Assembly: GCF_947507565.1 (NCBI RefSeq)
Contig: NC_089183.1
Location: forward strand, 2,542,001 to 2,606,000
Source of the DNA: Oscarella lobularis
Lineage: Eukaryota > Porifera > Homoscleromorpha > Homosclerophorida > Oscarellidae
Direction of reading: 5' to 3'
DNA length: 64,000 bases
This document shows, piece after piece, positions 11,934 to 24,100 of this stretch. The position numbers and the translations under genes were made by a program. The notes under the pieces are model-generated. The model did no database searches, was not told the origin of the DNA, and saw only the letters and a list, made by a program, of their open reading frames with translations. Position 1 is the stretch's first letter. Each line of letters opens with the position of its first letter.

Positions 11934-13023
11934 TCTTCGCTTAGGTGCACGGCAAATCAATGACATTTTTAGCATGGAACTATTTTATTCTGTAAAGTGT
12001 ATGGAAGTTAGTGTAGCTGGATTTGCTCGCGTACGAGGAGTACGCCGTCACTTCACGCAATAATATGGAACTAGAAGTCCTGCACGTTTTGAGTACACGC
12101 AGTAGGATTAGGTCAATAACAGCACTAGACGATGTTTCTTCACCAGGAATAAAGTTGCGTTTCTGGCCTTGACAAAGTCATCGTTGCTCGCAGAGTAAAT
12201 TTGACTTCAGAATTAGGTGACAGTGTGTCGGGTTCCTCGCGCGGGGCCTCGATCCGATGATCGAAGGCGACCGCCATCTCGAAGAGAGGCCGACGCTACG
12301 GTCCTACTATATGACCGCCCTTCCACGAGTGCGAGGAAGTAACACTAGATGCTAGAGTAGAAAAGTGAAGCCTCCTTGAAAGCGCGTTCTCGCGAGAAGA
12401 GGAACAGCGACGTTCCACTACCGGATGGGATCGAACTTCGGGACTCCGCCTGTGTTCCTCAGTTAGATACAGTAGTTGCATACGTAGCTGTGCGAGTTCG
12501 TTAGGAGGAAGACCATTTTTCGGCTGCATGGAATAACGGTTCGCATCGAGGTACGCTATTGCCTATACCTACTTGCCTTGGAGAAAGTTTGCGCTTGTGT
12601 AGGATGCCGCAGACCAAAGGATGGCTTAGCTAGACGCAGATGCACGGCCACGGGAAAGATTGTTTAGAGCAGAATGGAATCCCGGATGCACACCAGATAC
12701 TGTGTAGCCTTGGCGTTATTTCATTTGCCTTACTGCAACGTACAGCTAGAACTGCTTTAGAAGCAATTTCATTTTTAATTAATGTCCGGCAATTTGGTAA
12801 TCGGTGCAGTGAAGATCGTCAACCTTGATTCAGTGGCACACGTCTCATACATCTCTAAAAACGAGTCACAAAACCCTACAACTGACATTAATTAATCAAT
12901 CGACTAACTATAAGTTGCCTTGGACGCTACAACAGAGATCATTAGACGGTTTTACTCAACAAGGGTAAACATGCACCGTTATGTACGTCATGTCAACGGA
13001 CATAACGCCGTAGTACGTCACTC
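11934..13023. other. Convergent spacer, unit 1
   Basis: About 1.1 kb between the two stop codons of the convergent pair. I see no gene. It contains a GC-rich stretch (GGTTCCTCGCGCGGGGCC, then CGATCCGATGATCG) that recurs in every unit and, alone and degenerate, near 40,601. The spacer is the same in unit 2 to within my reading. Confidence 0.6.
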
Positions 13024-16000
13024 TTACTGCCACCATTGAGAGGCCTGCGAAAGCTGCTTCTTGTAACTGGCGACTGCATCTCTCATACCTTTATTCACAA
13101 TCAGATTCGATACAGAAGCAACGTCGTTTGAAACGGGATCGCGACCGGTGCCGCAGTGAAGATGAGCCTCGATGGCAGTGCGCTCGTACGTGTTACCAGA
13201 CGACGGGACGATGACGGGATCGATGAATAGTTTTCCCGTCAGAGGACATTTGAGATGCTGGGGTGCATCGTCATCAGCGTCCAAATCCGACGTACCAATA
13301 AGATCCTATGCAGTTTGGAAAAGAGTTGCAATAATTTTAATTATTTAATCATACTTTGCGACAATCTTCAAGCGATCTGCTTGCAAACTTCCTTGTCGTT
13401 TCTGTGGCCTGCGTGTCGTATTCGGCTCTGGAAGAGAAGTACTTCGCCGCTAGAATGCTGCCATAGAAAATGTTTAGAAATAATCAAAATAACGTCGCTA
13501 GACTCATTGACTCGCCTGTCTAAAGGATCTTCCGGCTCGGGCTCGAGAAGGAGTCCGTAGATACAATCAATTATGGTTCTGAAACTCGTATCTGTCGTAT
13601 AATTTCGATCGAAGACGCTATGACAAACTCTTCCACTGCTGTTAATGTTGCAATGGTAAATCTTTAGGTTGGGTACATATAGAATTAATTAACTACTACC
13701 GTCTATAGAAAACAGAGACGCACTTGAGTAACGAAACGTATCTCAGGAGACTTGGAAGGATACTCGGCCAGGAATTTCGCATAAAGAATGAAAACCCCTG
13801 AAAGAGCAACTTCTTCATAGAGATTCGATAACAGATATTTTTAATCTATAGGAACCGTTGCTGTAGGGCGTGTCTTCTGGTCCTACCAACAACATACGCC
13901 AGAAATCGATTCTAAAATCACGTTAAAGTCTAATTCACTATTGGAGAATAACAATACGTACCGATCTTCGCAAGGGTAGATCTCTACGGAAGGATGAGGA
14001 TGCCGATAGTAGTCCGCCATTTCACGAAGAATGCGTCGGGTTCTTGCAGGAGCGCTTGCAGGTCCCCCTTGCGGAGGAGCAACAGCAGCGTCATGCAACG
14101 CTCTTTTCATAAAGAACTTGACACTTATACGTTCAAAGCAATAAGCCAATAATGTATTACCGTTTTGCAGAAATGACTGGCTTGCTCAGTTCCTCCGGTC
14201 TACGATGACGCGGGCTAGTGTCGTAAGGAAACACTTGGATGTCTTCCAATCGTTTAAGGTCGAACTAGAAAATTTAAAAATCAACAATACCACGTGACTA
14301 CGACGGCCTCCTTCGGCTCTAACTTACAGCAGTGGAGACGTTTACTTTTTCCGGTAAAACTCGCTCTTCCAGTGACAGCACCGTTTCCATTTCAAAAAGT
14401 TTGAATCCTGTTGCTAGGTCGGCTGGATAAAAACAACATCCTCCTAAAGAGACGGCTAGTATACGTTTCTAATTTATTCAAAAGTACTGACTAGAGGCAA
14501 CGGCGAGAGATTTCAAAACTGCGTTTCCTGGTCCTACTAAAACCGCGTCTATAACGATATCGGATTCCTGCATTCATACAATGCATTTAGTGAATCCTAT
14601 ATCGCGTATAATTCCAAAGTAAAACCTGCATCTTTTTGGCTACATCGAGAGGCGCAGATCGAGACTTGGTGTCATCGCCATCAGTCAGACAAAAGATGCG
14701 TCTGCAAGAAGTCGCGTATATTGGGTTTAATTAATTAATTAAATAATTAATTAATACTTTCTGCAAGTTGGGTGCGACTGAGTAAAAAGATTGAGCTGGC
14801 CAGCGGCATTCAGCAGTGCATCGTACAATCGAGTCATTCCAGATGACGTAGCTGCGTCGACTTCCGCCTACAGATTCAGGTAGATTACCAAGCTAATTGC
14901 TGATCATATGAACCTTAAAGGATTCAAAGAGCTCAGTGACTTCGCTGGCTACAGCAACCGTCGTTCCGAACAAAGTCAAGCCAATGACGTGAGGGTGGTC
15001 ATAAGCCATGCTTCGATTAGCGAACGCGTGAAAAAGTTCTTTGACAGCATTAAGGCGAATCATGGAGCCGCTATAAACAAAACATATAAAGACGCATGCA
15101 ATGCTAGAAGATATTAGAACGTATGCGCACTCGAAGCACTTCTCGTTCATCGACGAACTCACATCCAGCAAGACCTATGAGACAAAACGACGTTGATACA
15201 CAACTAGGTCTAAAAAACGTATGCTAGAACGACTGACTACACTGACTGGCCAAGTATGTGCCGAATTACTTGTTACACATAAAAGAGTATGTTCAATTGT
15301 ATAAAACATACGACAAAGCCATCAGTATACTGAAGCAACTGCTCTAATTAACCGGTAATTAACGCACAAAGTCGAGATGCTAGATAAACCTATCCGTATT
15401 CAAGTGCCCTCTCATTATATTACATGCCATAATTATGACCCCTCCCCCAATTTCACCGGCGCTTCTAATATCCTGAGTCTAAGATAAATGTGAGAATACG
15501 TACAACAATTGCTTCCTTGGGATCTCGAGACATTTTCTCGTCCGTTTTTGCTTGACTGGATGAAAATAAATTGGAATAAGCATTCGTGCTATAATAAAAG
15601 AGAGGAGAGAATTTCTAGGCATTAACGTTGTACTTCTTTGCTCATATGCACCTGACTGCCAGCACATCAGGATTCTCCGACGTCGTCGTCCCAGCCAACG
15701 GGCTAAAAATATAAGCAGACTTATTGACGTCTTTTGACTTCCCAGTAAATACAACCACGTGTCCTGCAACGTACAAGTCCCACAAAAGCGCACCGCTTAG
15801 GTTATATTATTTATACCATCTTTGTTTAGAGTCAAACAGGCGCCAGACGTCGTCTTGAGAGCCAGAGACGGCACAAGACGAAGAATCCGAAGGGATTTGC
15901 GTTTGTTTTCGAGATCGGCCCAGCTGAACCGAAAATTGGGAGGCGAAGGAGCCGCGACACGATTTCTATTAAATAGAGTACAACTTAGTCATTCTAAGAG

Positions 16001-16331
16001 AAAAATGCCGTACTTTGCGAAGTCAGAAGCGCCGTTCCAAATAAAGCACTCCCTCGCAGACGGAGGAAAGCTAAGAAGCAAGCGATGAATGAACGGAACG
16101 TGCATCAACGTTTCTTCGGACGGAATCGACGAGCACCCGGGAAGAACTTTGCTTTCTGGACAATCAGCTTTAGTAGTACTGTACTTCTTTTTTTCTGGCA
16201 TTTTACCTTGTATTGCATTGAGAACCGAGGTGCGATCAAAAACACTGTCACAGCCCGGCACTCTGACTGGACTCTCCATTCTCGTGTGAGACGCCGAGCA
16301 GGTTAGGTACGTCTGTTCGAACGATCCAAAA
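13024..16331 (-). CDS. vWA-UBC-U-box protein, copy 1 (5' half lost in gap)
   Basis: This is the 3' half of the E2/E3 gene described at 21,195-26,326, matching it with a constant offset of 8,171 bp and no indel I could see. It begins inside the SP-RING-like exon (FGSFEQTYLTC) at the edge of the N run and continues through the vWA, UBC and U-box exons to the stop near 13,024. The 5' exons (SAM, ubiquitin-like) must lie in the gap. The U-box exon (about 13,024-13,302) reads CPLTGKLFIDPVIVPSSGNT. The GC-AG intron at 13,458-13,515 is kept. Near identity to copy 2 means either a very recent duplication or a false duplication in the assembly. Confidence 0.75.
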
Positions 16332-16531
16332 NNNNNNNNNNNNNNNNNNNNNNNNNNNNNNNNNNNNNNNNNNNNNNNNNNNNNNNNNNNNNNNNNNNNN
16401 NNNNNNNNNNNNNNNNNNNNNNNNNNNNNNNNNNNNNNNNNNNNNNNNNNNNNNNNNNNNNNNNNNNNNNNNNNNNNNNNNNNNNNNNNNNNNNNNNNNN
16501 NNNNNNNNNNNNNNNNNNNNNNNNNNNNNNN
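16332..16531. other. Assembly gap (200 N)
   Basis: The run of exactly 200 N looks like a fixed-size placeholder. The left flank is in the middle of the E2/E3 gene and the right flank is inside an LRR array. In unit 2 to 3 the equivalent interval is about 4.9 kb, so the missing sequence probably is of that order. Confidence 0.9.
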
Positions 16532-19500
16532 ACAGAACCTGAAAAAACTCATCTTGAAGGGGTGTGGTCTACAACAACTTCCAAGTAGTTTGAGTAACCT
16601 AACTGCCCTGAAGAAGCTTGATTTGAGTGTTAACCGCGAATTGAAAAGTCTTCCTGAAGATATAGGGACTAAACTACAGAACCTGGAAGAACTTTATTTG
16701 AGGATGTGTGGTCTACAACAATTTCCAATTGGTTTGAGTAGCCTAACTGCCCTGAAGAAGCTTGATATGCGTGAAAACAGTGAATTGAAAAGCCTTCCTG
16801 AAGATATAGGGACTAAACTACAGAACCTTGAAGAACTCGACTTGTGGGGGTGTCGTCTAGAACAACTTCCATCTAGCTTGAGTAACCTAACTGCGCTGAA
16901 GAAGCTTGATTTGAGTGGAAACAGTGAATTGAAAAGTCTTCCTGAAGACATTGTAGGGACGAAACTACAGAACCTGGAAGAACTCAACTTGAAGGGGTGT
17001 GGTCTACAACAACTTCCAAGTAGTTTTAGTAGCCTAACTTCCCTGAAGAAAATTGATTTGAGTGTAAACAGCGAATTGAAAAGTCTTCCTGAAGGTATAG
17101 GGACGAAATTACAGAACCTTGAAGAATTCAGCTTGTGGGGGTGTGGTCTACAACAACTTCCAATTAGTTTGAGTAGCCTAACTGCCCTGAAGACGCTTTA
17201 TTTGCGTGAAAACATTGAATTGAAAAGCCTTCCTGAAGATATGTTTCAAAAGCTAGAGCACCTAAAAGAACTCGATATGCACTATTGCGGTCTAGAAGAA
17301 TTGCCATTGAAGTTGGGGTTTCTCGAACAACTGAATGTGGCTAATTGCCGACTGACACGTTTGCCTTCATCAATTGGACAATTACAGGATCTAAATTGCT
17401 TTGGTAATCCGATAACCTTTCCACCGATTGGAGTTTGGCAACAAGGATTAGCTTCAATACGAGCTTATTTTTCCTCCGAAATACTGACCTCGTCAAGACG
17501 AGTAAAAATTGTTGTTTTGGGTGAGAGTTGTTCAGGAAAAACAAGCCTATTTCAAACCATGCTTCGCAACGCGTCATTTTGCACGTGTCTCGAAGACCGG
17601 ACAATAGGTGTGGAAGAATATGAGCTATCATTGGCTAAAAAACGTGCCAAAATTATTGACTGCGGTGGGCAGAGGTGCTATATTTTAACTAATCAATTGT
17701 TCGTCAGCGAAAATGGCTTGGTAGTCATTGTAGTCGACGTTCAGCGTTATGAACTGACGGACGAAAGCTTCTATGAGCATATAGGAAAGTATTTACAAGT
17801 TGTCTACGAGCGGAATGAGAATTGCTATGTCGTTTGCGTTTTTACAAAAGTTGATCTCTTGCCTAAAGCTTGGAATCCTAAACCGTATCAAGAAGAGTTC
17901 ACCCGCCAAATGAAAAATTTCAGAGAACATCGAAAAGCGATTATAAAAGAAAATCATATGTGGGATGAAGAGAAAGCTGCGTTCATTAAAAGACAGAATG
18001 TACGCGTTGAAAATAGACTTGTCTTTACTTCAGCAAAAGACGTGGAAACTACTGCAAAGTTTACAGATTTTATTGATAAACTGACTGACAATGAGAAGCT
18101 ATTTCCAAGTGCTGGTGACATTGTTCCCGAAACTTGGTACAATTTTGAGGAAAGAGTTGAACGAGGATGCAGGCTCTCTCAGAATAACCTATCTGCTTTG
18201 AAAGTGGATTTTTTAAACAAATTGGGGCATCAATTTAGTTTGTCTAATGATGAAGTTCTGATCGTTCTAAGGTACTACCATCAAGTTGGCACGGTATTGT
18301 ATTTTGATCAATCTCGCTTGGCTGATATTGTTTTTGGATCAAGCAAAAAAATTGTCGATGCGCTGAAGCAAATTTTTCGTCACGATTACGACGTATTAGT
18401 ATATGAAAGTGGAACAACAGAAATTAGCCTCGAACGGTTTGTAAAAGATAAAAACGAGCTATCCACTAACGCAACTCTGTCAATTCCATTGCTGAAAGCT
18501 CTGTTACGTGGTCAAGAGCTTGACGCGGAAAGCATTAGCATTTTTGTTAAAATGCTGTTATCGTTCGATTTCGCCTACGTAAAAGGCGAACAGGGATTGC
18601 CCAAAGAGCACAGTGATCATGAATCGTACGACATTGTTGATCATTTGGGGAGAACCGACGTTTGTCTCTTAGTGCCTTGGCTACTTAGCCAAGACTGCCC
18701 TTCTGATGCAATGGAAAGCTTTCCCGCAGATTGCCCTACAAATTGTATTGAAGTGCAGCTTTCGTATTCGTTTGCTTTCGCTCTTCCTCTGGGAATATTT
18801 CAACAATTTTCAGCTCGATGTCACCAAATCAGCCCAATAATCCGTCATTGGAATAACGGATTTACGCTGTCGTATGGTCCAGTTAAGGCTAAATTTACGT
18901 GCAAAGAACTTGCGACTAACGCATCAATCCTTTTGCAAAGGCCGCACGCCAAAATCACGCAATGCATTAGATCGACTGTTTCACGTGTTCTGGAGATGCA
19001 TTGTTCAGCTGCAAACGCTATTGAAAACATTTCCTGGGAGTTTATATAGCATTTTTTTAACCATTCTAACGGCGACAGTAAAATGAAGGAGCAACGGGTC
19101 CAAGTATCATCAAAAGATTGGCACCTAAGAACCCTTGCAGCCGCCAAACCTAGAGAACTTCAGGCGTGCACCAAGAGTATTACACGAGGTACTGTATAAA
19201 CAGATCATTGAGCTAAACATTAATTAATTTTCTCTACAGTTCTTAAGTCATATCAGCGACGACTGGATGAAATATTTTCGAATGCCTGTGGAAGTCCTGT
19301 TACATTAGAAGATGCGAAATCGGTTGCAAGGGAAGTGAGTCGATGTTGCTCTACAAGGAGGCAAATCAGGAGCCTTGCTATTACCCTCGACCTCAGTTGT
19401 CCTAACCTGGAAGCAGACGAAGTCGACGCAAACCAAGTGCATCAAATCATAAAAAAATGGTTGGAGCAGTCAGGAGAAAACGCTGTTGTTGCTGTTCTTA

Positions 19501-20104
19501 CTGACGCTTTGCAAGACTGTGATTTAGGCGAAGTAATTAGCCGCTGTTTTGACGAGTTGGAGGAGGACAGTGTAAACAAAGCACCTAACGCGTCAGTGTC
19601 TTCTCACGATGGTAAGTCTAAACAGTTGAGGATACTAACAATGCCGGTCACGTTTACGAGAATTTAGGGCAATGCCAAGCGAAGAGTGCGGAGGCGGCAG
19701 TAACGGATCAAACGCGGAAACGCATGGGATTGGGTTATACACCACCTAGTCCAGAAAGAGAAAAACTGGAAGAGAAAGGGGAGGAATCAGGAGAAAAAAG
19801 GTCTTGCCTTCCTCCCTCAAGTACTTGTCTCTACAGGGAAGGCCTGCATTTGAAGGAAGCTATTGCATTAGTTGGAAATAACAGTTGGAGAGAGATTGGC
19901 AGCTATCTTGGATTTAGAGAGTATCAACTGTCAGACATTCCGCTTGAGTACAATAAACAAAGTACAAAACTGATGTACATAATTGAAAAGTGGTGTGCAG
20001 AAAAAGGCAGAATGGCCACTTTGGGTACACTGTTGGAAGCCTGCGAAGGCGCCAACGTGTCCCGCAATGATATTGAAATGGAATATTCTGAGCGAATGAC
20101 TTGA
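16532..20104 (+). CDS. LRR-Roc-COR-Death-Death protein, copy 2 (5' end in gap, frame disturbed)
   Basis: The same family as 6,051-11,933. Visible exons: 16532-19188 (partial), 19240-19611, 19668-20104. About five LRR modules remain, one with an extra residue (EDIVGTK). Roc has GESCSGKTS, a proper DCGGQ and FTKVDL. Near 18,931 a run of four T (three in copy 1) adds one base, and near 19,052 a run of seven T (eight in copy 1) removes one. Between these the frame hits a stop at 19,047-19,049, before the Death domains. Both changes are in homopolymers, so they may be sequencing errors that cancel, or true damage. The Roc-COR half resembles copy 3, while the 3' half is nearly identical to copy 1. 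Confidence 0.75.
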
Positions 20105-21194
20105 TCTTCGCTTAGGTGCACGGCAAATCAATGACATTTTTAGCATGGAACTATTTTATTCTGTAAAGTGTATGGAAGTTAGTGTAGCTGGATTTGCTCG
20201 CGTACGAGGAGTACGCCGTCACTTCACGCAATAATATGGAACTAGAAGTCCTGCACGTTTTGAGTACACGCAGTAGGATTAGGTCAATAACAGCACTAGA
20301 CGATGTTTCTTCACCAGGAATAAAGTTGCGTTTCTGGCCTTGACAAAGTCATCGTTGCTCGCAGAGTAAATTTGACTTCAGAATTAGGTGACAGTGTGTC
20401 GGGTTCCTCGCGCGGGGCCTCGATCCGATGATCGAAGGCGACCGCCATCTCGAAGAGAGGCCGACGCTACGGTCCTACTATATGACCGCCCTTCCACGAG
20501 TGCGAGGAAGTAACACTAGATGCTAGAGTAGAAAAGTGAAGCCTCCTTGAAAGCGCGTTCTCGCGAGAAGAGGAACAGCGACGTTCCACTACCGGATGGG
20601 ATCGAACTTCGGGACTCCGCCTGTGTTCCTCAGTTAGATACAGTAGTTGCATACGTAGCTGTGCGAGTTCGTTAGGAGGAAGACCATTTTTCGGCTGCAT
20701 GGAATAACGGTTCGCATCGAGGTACGCTATTGCCTATACCTACTTGCCTTGGAGAAAGTTTGCGCTTGTGTAGGATGCCGCAGACCAAAGGATGGCTTAG
20801 CTAGACGCAGATGCACGGCCACGGGAAAGATTGTTTAGAGCAGAATGGAATCCCGGATGCACACCAGATACTGTGTAGCCTTGGCGTTATTTCATTTGCC
20901 TTACTGCAACGTACAGCTAGAACTGCTTTAGAAGCAATTTCATTTTTAATTAATGTCCGGCAATTTGGTAATCGGTGCAGTGAAGATCGTCAACCTTGAT
21001 TCAGTGGCACACGTCTCATACATCTCTAAAAACGAGTCACAAAACCCTACAACTGACATTAATTAATCAATCGACTAACTATAAGTTGCCTTGGACGCTA
21101 CAACAGAGATCATTAGACGGTTTTACTCAACAAGGGTAAACATGCACCGTTATGTACGTCATGTCAACGGACATAACGCCGTAGTACGTCACTC
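20105..21194. other. Convergent spacer, unit 2
   Basis: Non-coding interval equivalent to 11,934-13,023 and apparently the same. No gene is seen. Confidence 0.6.
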
Positions 21195-24100
21195 TTACTG
21201 CCACCATTGAGAGGCCTGCGAAAGCTGCTTCTTGTAACTGGCGACTGCATCTCTCATACCTTTATTCACAATCAGATTCGATACAGAAGCAACGTCGTTT
21301 GAAACGGGATCGCGACCGGTGCCGCAGTGAAGATGAGCCTCGATGGCAGTGCGCTCGTACGTGTTACCAGACGACGGGACGATGACGGGATCGATGAATA
21401 GTTTTCCCGTCAGAGGACATTTGAGATGCTGGGGTGCATCGTCATCAGCGTCCAAATCCGACGTACCAATAAGATCCTATGCAGTTTGGAAAAGAGTTGC
21501 AATAATTTTAATTATTTAATCATACTTTGCGACAATCTTCAAGCGATCTGCTTGCAAACTTCCTTGTCGTTTCTGTGGCCTGCGTGTCGTATTCGGCTCT
21601 GGAAGAGAAGTACTTCGCCGCTAGAATGCTGCCATAGAAAATGTTTAGAAATAATCAAAATAACGTCGCTAGACTCATTGACTCGCCTGTCTAAAGGATC
21701 TTCCGGCTCGGGCTCGAGAAGGAGTCCGTAGATACAATCAATTATGGTTCTGAAACTCGTATCTGTCGTATAATTTCGATCGAAGACGCTATGACAAACT
21801 CTTCCACTGCTGTTAATGTTGCAATGGTAAATCTTTAGGTTGGGTACATATAGAATTAATTAACTACTACCGTCTATAGAAAACAGAGACGCACTTGAGT
21901 AACGAAACGTATCTCAGGAGACTTGGAAGGATACTCGGCCAGGAATTTCGCATAAAGAATGAAAACCCCTGAAAGAGCAACTTCTTCATAGAGATTCGAT
22001 AACAGATATTTTTAATCTATAGGAACCGTTGCTGTAGGGCGTGTCTTCTGGTCCTACCAACAACATACGCCAGAAATCGATTCTAAAATCACGTTAAAGT
22101 CTAATTCACTATTGGAGAATAACAATACGTACCGATCTTCGCAAGGGTAGATCTCTACGGAAGGATGAGGATGCCGATAGTAGTCCGCCATTTCACGAAG
22201 AATGCGTCGGGTTCTTGCAGGAGCGCTTGCAGGTCCCCCTTGCGGAGGAGCAACAGCAGCGTCATGCAACGCTCTTTTCATAAAGAACTTGACACTTATA
22301 CGTTCAAAGCAATAAGCCAATAATGTATTACCGTTTTGCAGAAATGACTGGCTTGCTCAGTTCCTCCGGTCTACGATGACGCGGGCTAGTGTCGTAAGGA
22401 AACACTTGGATGTCTTCCAATCGTTTAAGGTCGAACTAGAAAATTTAAAAATCAACAATACCACGTGACTACGACGGCCTCCTTCGGCTCTAACTTACAG
22501 CAGTGGAGACGTTTACTTTTTCCGGTAAAACTCGCTCTTCCAGTGACAGCACCGTTTCCATTTCAAAAAGTTTGAATCCTGTTGCTAGGTCGGCTGGATA
22601 AAAACAACATCCTCCTAAAGAGACGGCTAGTATACGTTTCTAATTTATTCAAAAGTACTGACTAGAGGCAACGGCGAGAGATTTCAAAACTGCGTTTCCT
22701 GGTCCTACTAAAACCGCGTCTATAACGATATCGGATTCCTGCATTCATACAATGCATTTAGTGAATCCTATATCGCGTATAATTCCAAAGTAAAACCTGC
22801 ATCTTTTTGGCTACATCGAGAGGCGCAGATCGAGACTTGGTGTCATCGCCATCAGTCAGACAAAAGATGCGTCTGCAAGAAGTCGCGTATATTGGGTTTA
22901 ATTAATTAATTAAATAATTAATTAATACTTTCTGCAAGTTGGGTGCGACTGAGTAAAAAGATTGAGCTGGCCAGCGGCATTCAGCAGTGCATCGTACAAT
23001 CGAGTCATTCCAGATGACGTAGCTGCGTCGACTTCCGCCTACAGATTCAGGTAGATTACCAAGCTAATTGCTGATCATATGAACCTTAAAGGATTCAAAG
23101 AGCTCAGTGACTTCGCTGGCTACAGCAACCGTCGTTCCGAACAAAGTCAAGCCAATGACGTGAGGGTGGTCATAAGCCATGCTTCGATTAGCGAACGCGT
23201 GAAAAAGTTCTTTGACAGCATTAAGGCGAATCATGGAGCCGCTATAAACAAAACATATAAAGACGCATGCAATGCTAGAAGATATTAGAACGTATGCGCA
23301 CTCGAAGCACTTCTCGTTCATCGACGAACTCACATCCAGCAAGACCTATGAGACAAAACGACGTTGATACACAACTAGGTCTAAAAAACGTATGCTAGAA
23401 CGACTGACTACACTGACTGGCCAAGTATGTGCCGAATTACTTGTTACACATAAAAGAGTATGTTCAATTGTATAAAACATACGACAAAGCCATCAGTATA
23501 CTGAAGCAACTGCTCTAATTAACCGGTAATTAACGCACAAAGTCGAGATGCTAGATAAACCTATCCGTATTCAAGTGCCCTCTCATTATATTACATGCCA
23601 TAATTATGACCCCTCCCCCAATTTCACCGGCGCTTCTAATATCCTGAGTCTAAGATAAATGTGAGAATACGTACAACAATTGCTTCCTTGGGATCTCGAG
23701 ACATTTTCTCGTCCGTTTTTGCTTGACTGGATGAAAATAAATTGGAATAAGCATTCGTGCTATAATAAAAGAGAGGAGAGAATTTCTAGGCATTAACGTT
23801 GTACTTCTTTGCTCATATGCACCTGACTGCCAGCACATCAGGATTCTCCGACGTCGTCGTCCCAGCCAACGGGCTAAAAATATAAGCAGACTTATTGACG
23901 TCTTTTGACTTCCCAGTAAATACAACCACGTGTCCTGCAACGTACAAGTCCCACAAAAGCGCACCGCTTAGGTTATATTATTTATACCATCTTTGTTTAG
24001 AGTCAAACAGGCGCCAGACGTCGTCTTGAGAGCCAGAGACGGCACAAGACGAAGAATCCGAAGGGATTTGCGTTTGTTTTCGAGATCGGCCCAGCTGAAC

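Noticed and set aside
12225..12300. GC-rich motif of the spacers as a tRNA or snRNA gene
   Set aside because: No cloverleaf with A and B boxes or snRNA landmarks could be found on either strand.
14893..15171. Small open frame starting at LDVSSSM as a stand-alone gene
   Set aside because: It is two vWA exons with an intron read through; the intron varies in length between copies.
15795..15815. In-frame TAA in E2/E3 copies 1 and 2 after the DNKR-rich exon, suggesting pseudogenes
   Set aside because: The stop lies inside a 50-55 bp intron (donor GATG|GTAT, acceptor TTGCAG|GAC). Splicing gives the same protein in all copies.
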